A DNA stretch of 64,000 nucleotides from Steroidobacter gossypii (GTDB lineage: Bacteria > Pseudomonadota > Gammaproteobacteria > Steroidobacterales > Steroidobacteraceae), in assembly GCF_016801985.1 (NCBI RefSeq), contig NZ_JAEVLS010000003.1:558001-622000 (forward strand), given 5' to 3'. The translations under genes were made by a program, and so were the position numbers. Each line of letters opens with the position of its first letter. The first letter of the stretch is position 1. The notes beneath the pieces are model-generated. The model worked only from the letters and a program-made list of their open reading frames with translations. It had not been told where the DNA came from and searched no databases. Below are positions 60,104 through 64,000 of this stretch, in pieces.

Positions 60104-60534
60104 GGCCGCTATAGTGCCGCGTTCGTGGGCTGTTTGTTGAGCATCCGCTCGCAGAAAAAAAAGCCGTCGGCGCAGCCTGCGGAAGATAATAGATGCAATT
60201 TGAACCTTTCTCGGTCCCGCAACGTCGCAACACTTGATATATCGCCAGATAAAAGCGGGCCGAAAACATTCTGAGTACGATCACCCGAACATTCGTCCAA
60301 CGCCTTGAGCGAGTTTGCCGAGACGTGATGGATGCGCGCCTGCTCGGTCTATTGCACCGTCAACTACACCGCTGCTTCTTGGTCGCACGTTGTGATGGAA
60401 CACAGGGAAGCTGTGTCGCGCGTTCCCCTAATTTCGACGCCGACGCATTGTTTCATCAGTGCTCGATTGCGTAGGCAAGCAGATGAGGGCGCGCCGCCGA
60501 GCGGTGAGATGAGGGCGCGGAGTAGGAGAATGCA
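60104..60534. other. 431-base divergent intergenic region
   Basis: This gap separates the TPR-sulfotransferase (minus) from the autotransporter (plus). It holds an A-run at 60156-60163, a motif copy at 60194-60205, and a 13-base direct repeat AGATGAGGGCGCG at 60481-60493 and 60507-60519 just before the autotransporter ribosome site. A 68-codon frame at 60332-60538 has no recognisable features. Confidence 0.5.
60194..60205. promoter_or_regulatory. TGCAATTTGAAC motif copy
   Basis: A copy of the recurrent 12-base motif, 91 bases before the TPR-sulfotransferase start and 330 bases before the autotransporter start. Confidence 0.3.
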
Positions 60535-63500
60535 ATGAATCGAATCTATCGCGTCGTTTGGTCCACAGTGCGCAATGCATGGGTAGTGGCGTGCGAGTTG
60601 GCGACCAGCCGCGGTAAGAGCCGCACCGCCGTCAACGGATCGAGCGCGTGCGAGCATCGGTGGTCGCGGCGGGTTTCTCCGCTGCGCTTGGCGGTTCTTG
60701 CTGGGCTGTTCGGGGTGCAGGCGACATCGCACGCTGCCGACCGCTACTGGGATATCAATCGCACCTTGCCCGGCCTGGGCGGCGCGGGCACATGGGATCT
60801 GTCGACGACATTTTGGGGAGCGGACGACGACGGCGTCACCGGCCCGTACGCGGCCTGGAGCAATGCCGCGCTCGACGACGCGTACTTCACCGGCACTGGC
60901 GGCGCGATCACGCTCAACACGCCGATCACCGCGCACAGCCTGTTCTTCACGGCCAACGGTTATTCGCTCACCGGAAGCACGCTGACACTCGCTGGCGTCA
61001 ATCCCACGATCACCACGAACTCGAACGTCACGGTATCGATCAGCTCCGCGCTCGCCGGCACGGCTGGCTTGATCAAAAACGGAGCCGGGGCGCTCATTCT
61101 CACGGGCACCAACACTTTCAGCGGTGGAATCACCGTCAACGCCGGCAATCTCAGCGTCGATGACAATGCAGCGCTCGGCGCGCTCAGCAACGGCATCACG
61201 ATGGCGGCTGGCACATCACTCAGCAGCAGCACCTCGTTGAGTGGCCGAACGGTGACCTTGAACGGTGGTTTGATCACCCTGGCCGGTGCGACGGGCACGG
61301 CCCGCTTTACCGGCGCCGGTGGCCTGGACGTGACCGGCGGTGGCGTGAGCCTGACCGACGATACGAACGACTACACCGGGCAGACTCGATTTCGAGGCAA
61401 CGGTTCCCGCTCGTTCACTTCCATTGCGGACCTGGGGGTCGCAAGCTCTCTCGGGGCGCCGACGGACGCCGCGCTGGGCACCGTTGTCTTTACCGCGCAA
61501 AGCAACTACGGCGACACGCTGAGCTATCTCGGCGACGGTGACAGTTCCAACCGCAACTGGCAGATCGCCAGCGGCGGCGGCGGCGCTTTTCCCGCCGTGG
61601 CGACTTTGATCAACTCGGGAACCGGCACCCTGAGAATCACGGGAAACATTGCGGGCGTCGGCGGCATCACCACGATCGGCTTCAACGCCAACACGGCGGA
61701 TTTTGAGCTGCTCGGCGTGATCAGCGACACTTCCACTCGACCGTTCAGCTTCGCAGGCAGCAGCACAGCGCGCAGCATCACGCTCGGCAGCGCCAATACC
61801 TACGCTGGCGATAGCAGCATAGGCGTCGTGACGGTGCGCGCTCCGGTGCTCGCTGACGTAGGACTGAGTAGCTCCTTCGGCGCGGGCACCGGTGGCGGCG
61901 GCGGAAGAATCAACGTTAGCACCGGCATCCTGAGTTATACCGGTGCGGGCGCGAGCACCAACCGCCCGTGGACATTCAATGGCGGCACGATCCGCAACGA
62001 CGGCACTGGCGCGCTGACGCTCACCGGCAACCTCGACCTGCTCGGCAATGGAGCCACCTTCGGCGGCAGTTACACCGGAGGCGACAACACCGTTTCAGGC
62101 GTCATCGCCGGCACCGGCAATCTCACCAGTAACGGCTCCGGCACATGGGTGCTCACTGGAGCCAACACCCGTAGCGGCGCCATCAACATTCAGAGCGGCA
62201 CGTTGCGTGCCGGCAGCGCTTCCGCGTTCGGTACCACCACCGGCATCACCATCAACAACGGCACGCTCGATCTCAATGCCTTCGATCTCGAAACACCCAA
62301 TCTCGACGGCGCGGGTGGCACCCTGGCGCTCGGCGGCGCAAATCTCACGTTCAACGGCGCCTCGGCTGTCACAGGCGCGTACGGCGGCAGCATCACTGGC
62401 ACTGGCGGCATCGTCAAGCTCGGCGCCAGCACGCAGACGCTCTCCGGCTCGAATCTATATACCGGCGATACCACCATCGGCGGGGGCACGTTGGCGCTGA
62501 ACTTTTCCGCGACCGGCGCTCCGACCGCAGACATCCTATCGAGCCAATCGACGTTGAATCTCGGCGGCGGCAATCTCGTCGTCACTGGCGCTGCCGGCGA
62601 GAACAACGTGCAAACGTTCGACGGCGTGAACATCACGGCCGGCAACAACAATATCAGCGCGACCTCCGGATCGGGGGGCAGCATGTTGCTCAATCTGGGC
62701 GCGATCAATCGCAGCGGCGGCCTGGTCGACTTCGACCTGCCGACCGATGGCTTCATCACCACGACCAGCGATGCGCTCGGCGGCTGGGCCACCGTCAACA
62801 ACGGCAGCAGCTACGCCAAGATCGACGAGAACGGCCGCATCCTCGCATTCACCGAGTCGGACTACACGATAGCGAACAACCCGGCCGACTGGGCCGACGG
62901 CCAGTTCATCAGCGACGACAGCACGGGCTTCAACACGCCGAGCACCGTCGACAGTCCGGATGGCACGTTGCAACTCGGCGGCTTGCGCTATACGGCCGCG
63001 AGGTCCACGACGCTGAACATTGCAGGCGGCGACACGTTGGGCATCGACGGCGCCATCCTCGTAACGCCCACCGTGGGAGCATTCAATCAAACCATCCAGG
63101 GTGGATCCCTGACCGGCATGGCGGGCGGCGGCACGCTCGGCATCCAGCAGAACAGCACCGGCCGGTTCTTCATCAACTCGCAGATCGTCGACAACGGCGG
63201 CGCCATCGGTTTCACCAAATCCGGCGGCGGCGAAGTCGTGCTCTCCAATACAAACAGCACGTACACCGGCGCCACCATCGTCACGCAAGGCACGTTGGAA
63301 GTGGCCAGCATCGCCAACGGCGGACAGGCGAGCAGCATCGGCCAATCCTCGGCGGCTTCCTCGAACCTGGTGCTGGAAGGGGCGGAGCTGCGCTATGCCG
63401 GCGGCGGCGAGACCACCGATCGCGGCTTCACCGTCAATCGATCAGGCTCGGTGGCCAATAGCACCATCGGCGTCGCCAACGCCGCCGCCAATCTGGAATT

Positions 63501-64000
63501 CACGGGCGTGGTGACTGGCGGCGAGGGGGCGGGCCTGATCAAAACCGGGGCGGGTACGTTGACGCTTTCGAATGGCGCGAACGACTACACCGGCATCACC
63601 AGCGTCAACGTCGGCACCCTCTCGATCACGACGCTTGCGAATGGGGGCGAGGTCAGCAGCATCGGCGCATCGAGCAGCGACTCCACCAACCTGGTTCTCT
63701 CCGGTGGCGGTCGATTGCAATACACCGGTGGCAGCGTGACCAGCGATCGCGGCTTCACGCTCGCAGGCAGCGGCGGTGTGATCGAAGTGACCGATCTCAA
63801 CAGCACGCTTACCTTGGGTGGCACGGCGACGGGAACCGGCGCCTCGGCGCTGCGCAAGGAAGGCGCCGGCACGCTCGTGCTCGCGGGCACGAATACATAC
63901 ACTGGCGCGACGACGGTGAACGCCGGTGTCCTGCGCGCCGGCTCGGAAGCAGCCTTCGGCGGCCCGAGTCTGATGACCCTCGCAGACACCGCGGGAGTGA
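60535..64000 (+). CDS. autotransporter with ESPR and PATR repeats (3'-truncated)
   Basis: This frame runs open from ATG 60535 to the window end, at least 1155 codons with no stop. AGGAGA lies 5 bases upstream. The N-terminus MNRIYRVVWSTVRNAW is the extended signal peptide of type V secreted proteins, followed by a hydrophobic core (LRLAVLAGLFGVQATSHA). The mature part is Gly/Thr/Asn-rich beta-helix sequence with at least six autotransporter-associated (PATR) repeats, for example GLIKNGAGALILTGTNTFSG near 61070, GLIKTGAGTLTLSNGANDYTG near 63535 and TLVLAGTNTYTGATTVNAG near 63870. The beta-barrel that would confirm the class lies beyond the edge. It is likely a large surface adhesin or passenger. 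Confidence 0.88.
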   Translation, partial: MNRIYRVVWSTVRNAWVVACELATSRGKSRTAVNGSSACEHRWSRRVSPLRLAVLAGLFGVQATSHAADRYWDINRTLPGLGGAGTWDLSTTFWGADDDGVTGPYAAWSNAALDDAYFTGTGGAITLNTPITAHSLFFTANGYSLTGSTLTLAGVNPTITTNSNVTVSISSALAGTAGLIKNGAGALILTGTNTFSGGITVNAGNLSVDDNAALGALSNGITMAAGTSLSSSTSLSGRTVTLNGGLITLAGATGTARFTGAGGLDVTGGGVSLTDDTNDYTGQTRFRGNGSRSFTSIADLGVASSLGAPTDAALGTVVFTAQSNYGDTLSYLGDGDSSNRNWQIASGGGGAFPAVATLINSGTGTLRITGNIAGVGGITTIGFNANTADFELLGVISDTSTRPFSFAGSSTARSITLGSANTYAGDSSIGVVTVRAPVLADVGLSSSFGAGTGGGGGRINVSTGILSYTGAGASTNRPWTFNGGTIRNDGTGALTLTGNLDLLGNGATFGGSYTGGDNTVSGVIAGTGNLTSNGSGTWVLTGANTRSGAINIQSGTLRAGSASAFGTTTGITINNGTLDLNAFDLETPNLDGAGGTLALGGANLTFNGASAVTGAYGGSITGTGGIVKLGASTQTLSGSNLYTGDTTIGGGTLALNFSATGAPTADILSSQSTLNLGGGNLVVTGAAGENNVQTFDGVNITAGNNNISATSGSGGSMLLNLGAINRSGGLVDFDLPTDGFITTTSDALGGWATVNNGSSYAKIDENGRILAFTESDYTIANNPADWADGQFISDDSTGFNTPSTVDSPDGTLQLGGLRYTAARSTTLNIAGGDTLGIDGAILVTPTVGAFNQTIQGGSLTGMAGGGTLGIQQNSTGRFFINSQIVDNGGAIGFTKSGGGEVVLSNTNSTYTGATIVTQGTLEVASIANGGQASSIGQSSAASSNLVLEGAELRYAGGGETTDRGFTVNRSGSVANSTIGVANAAANLEFTGVVTGGEGAGLIKTGAGTLTLSNGANDYTGITSVNVGTLSITTLANGGEVSSIGASSSDSTNLVLSGGGRLQYTGGSVTSDRGFTLAGSGGVIEVTDLNSTLTLGGTATGTGASALRKEGAGTLVLAGTNTYTGATTVNAGVLRAGSEAAFGGPSLMTLADTAGV

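Noticed and set aside
60332-60538. 68-codon plus-strand frame before the autotransporter
   Set aside because: No ribosome site, no family pattern, and it runs over the direct repeat and the autotransporter ribosome site.
62190-63989. Several minus-strand frames opposite the autotransporter
   Set aside because: They arise from the repetitive Gly/Thr/Asn codons of the passenger read backwards (Val/Pro/Ala-rich) and have no independent support.

Overview
The window reads as chromosomal DNA of a high-GC Gram-negative bacterium with an outer membrane. It carries four TonB-dependent receptors, two OmpA-type porin-like proteins, a TRAP transporter, and an autotransporter with the extended type V signal peptide (ESPR). 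The gene mix (family III CoA-transferases, P450, MFS/LysR pair, many TonB receptors) resembles gammaproteobacterial degraders such as Steroidobacteraceae. That placement is inference only, because no rRNA or other phylogenetic marker is present. I saw no tRNA, rRNA, IS element, integrase or CRISPR array.

Layout. 1-10.8 kb: truncated MFS transporter and LysR regulator, then a TonB receptor / di-haem cytochrome c / OmpA-like operon, a converging P450, and a second TonB receptor. 10.8-22.2 kb: a catabolic operon on the minus strand running CapA-like, TRAP DctQ, TRAP DctM, 2-hydroxyacyl-CoA dehydratase-like B, a fused double CoA-transferase, dehydratase-like A, TRAP DctP and a single CoA-transferase. 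A TetR gene lies downstream and a divergent GntR/FCD regulator lies at its head. Almost every junction is a 4-bp ATGA stop/start overlap, and one junction has been tandemly duplicated (47-bp units), creating two 16-codon mini-ORFs. 22.2-28.2 kb: TonB receptor plus CocE-type hydrolase with a good sigma-70 promoter, and a mannose-1-phosphate guanylyltransferase-like gene. 28.4-35.4 kb: small metabolic and envelope genes (DUF2087, quinone oxidoreductase, exported DJ-1/PfpI protein lacking its cysteine, YCII, DUF4403, GH43, DUF218). 35.4-38.9 kb: a TonB receptor with a Pho-box-like promoter, divergent from a PhoB-like response regulator. 38.9-46.9 kb: DUF445, SulP transporter, and a glycan group (FkbM methyltransferase, radical SAM/SPASM, GT4, flippase). 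47-55.1 kb: a signalling group made of a propeller-type hybrid histidine kinase, a subtilase with Trp-rich repeats, a small membrane protein, a response regulator and an Hpt protein. 55.2-64 kb: aquaporin Z, two convergent OmpA-family proteins, a TPR-sulfotransferase, and the start of a large PATR autotransporter that runs off the window.

The most interesting unit is the 11.5-21.4 kb operon. An imported organic acid is probably captured by the TRAP system, activated by CoA-transferases and processed by a dehydratase/benzoyl-CoA-reductase-like pair. One member of the pair lacks the expected cluster cysteines, no activator ATPase is encoded nearby, and both halves of the fused transferase have Glu where Asp is expected. 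A palindromic motif (TTCAA-W-TTGMA) recurs through the 47-60 kb envelope/signalling region and may be a shared operator.
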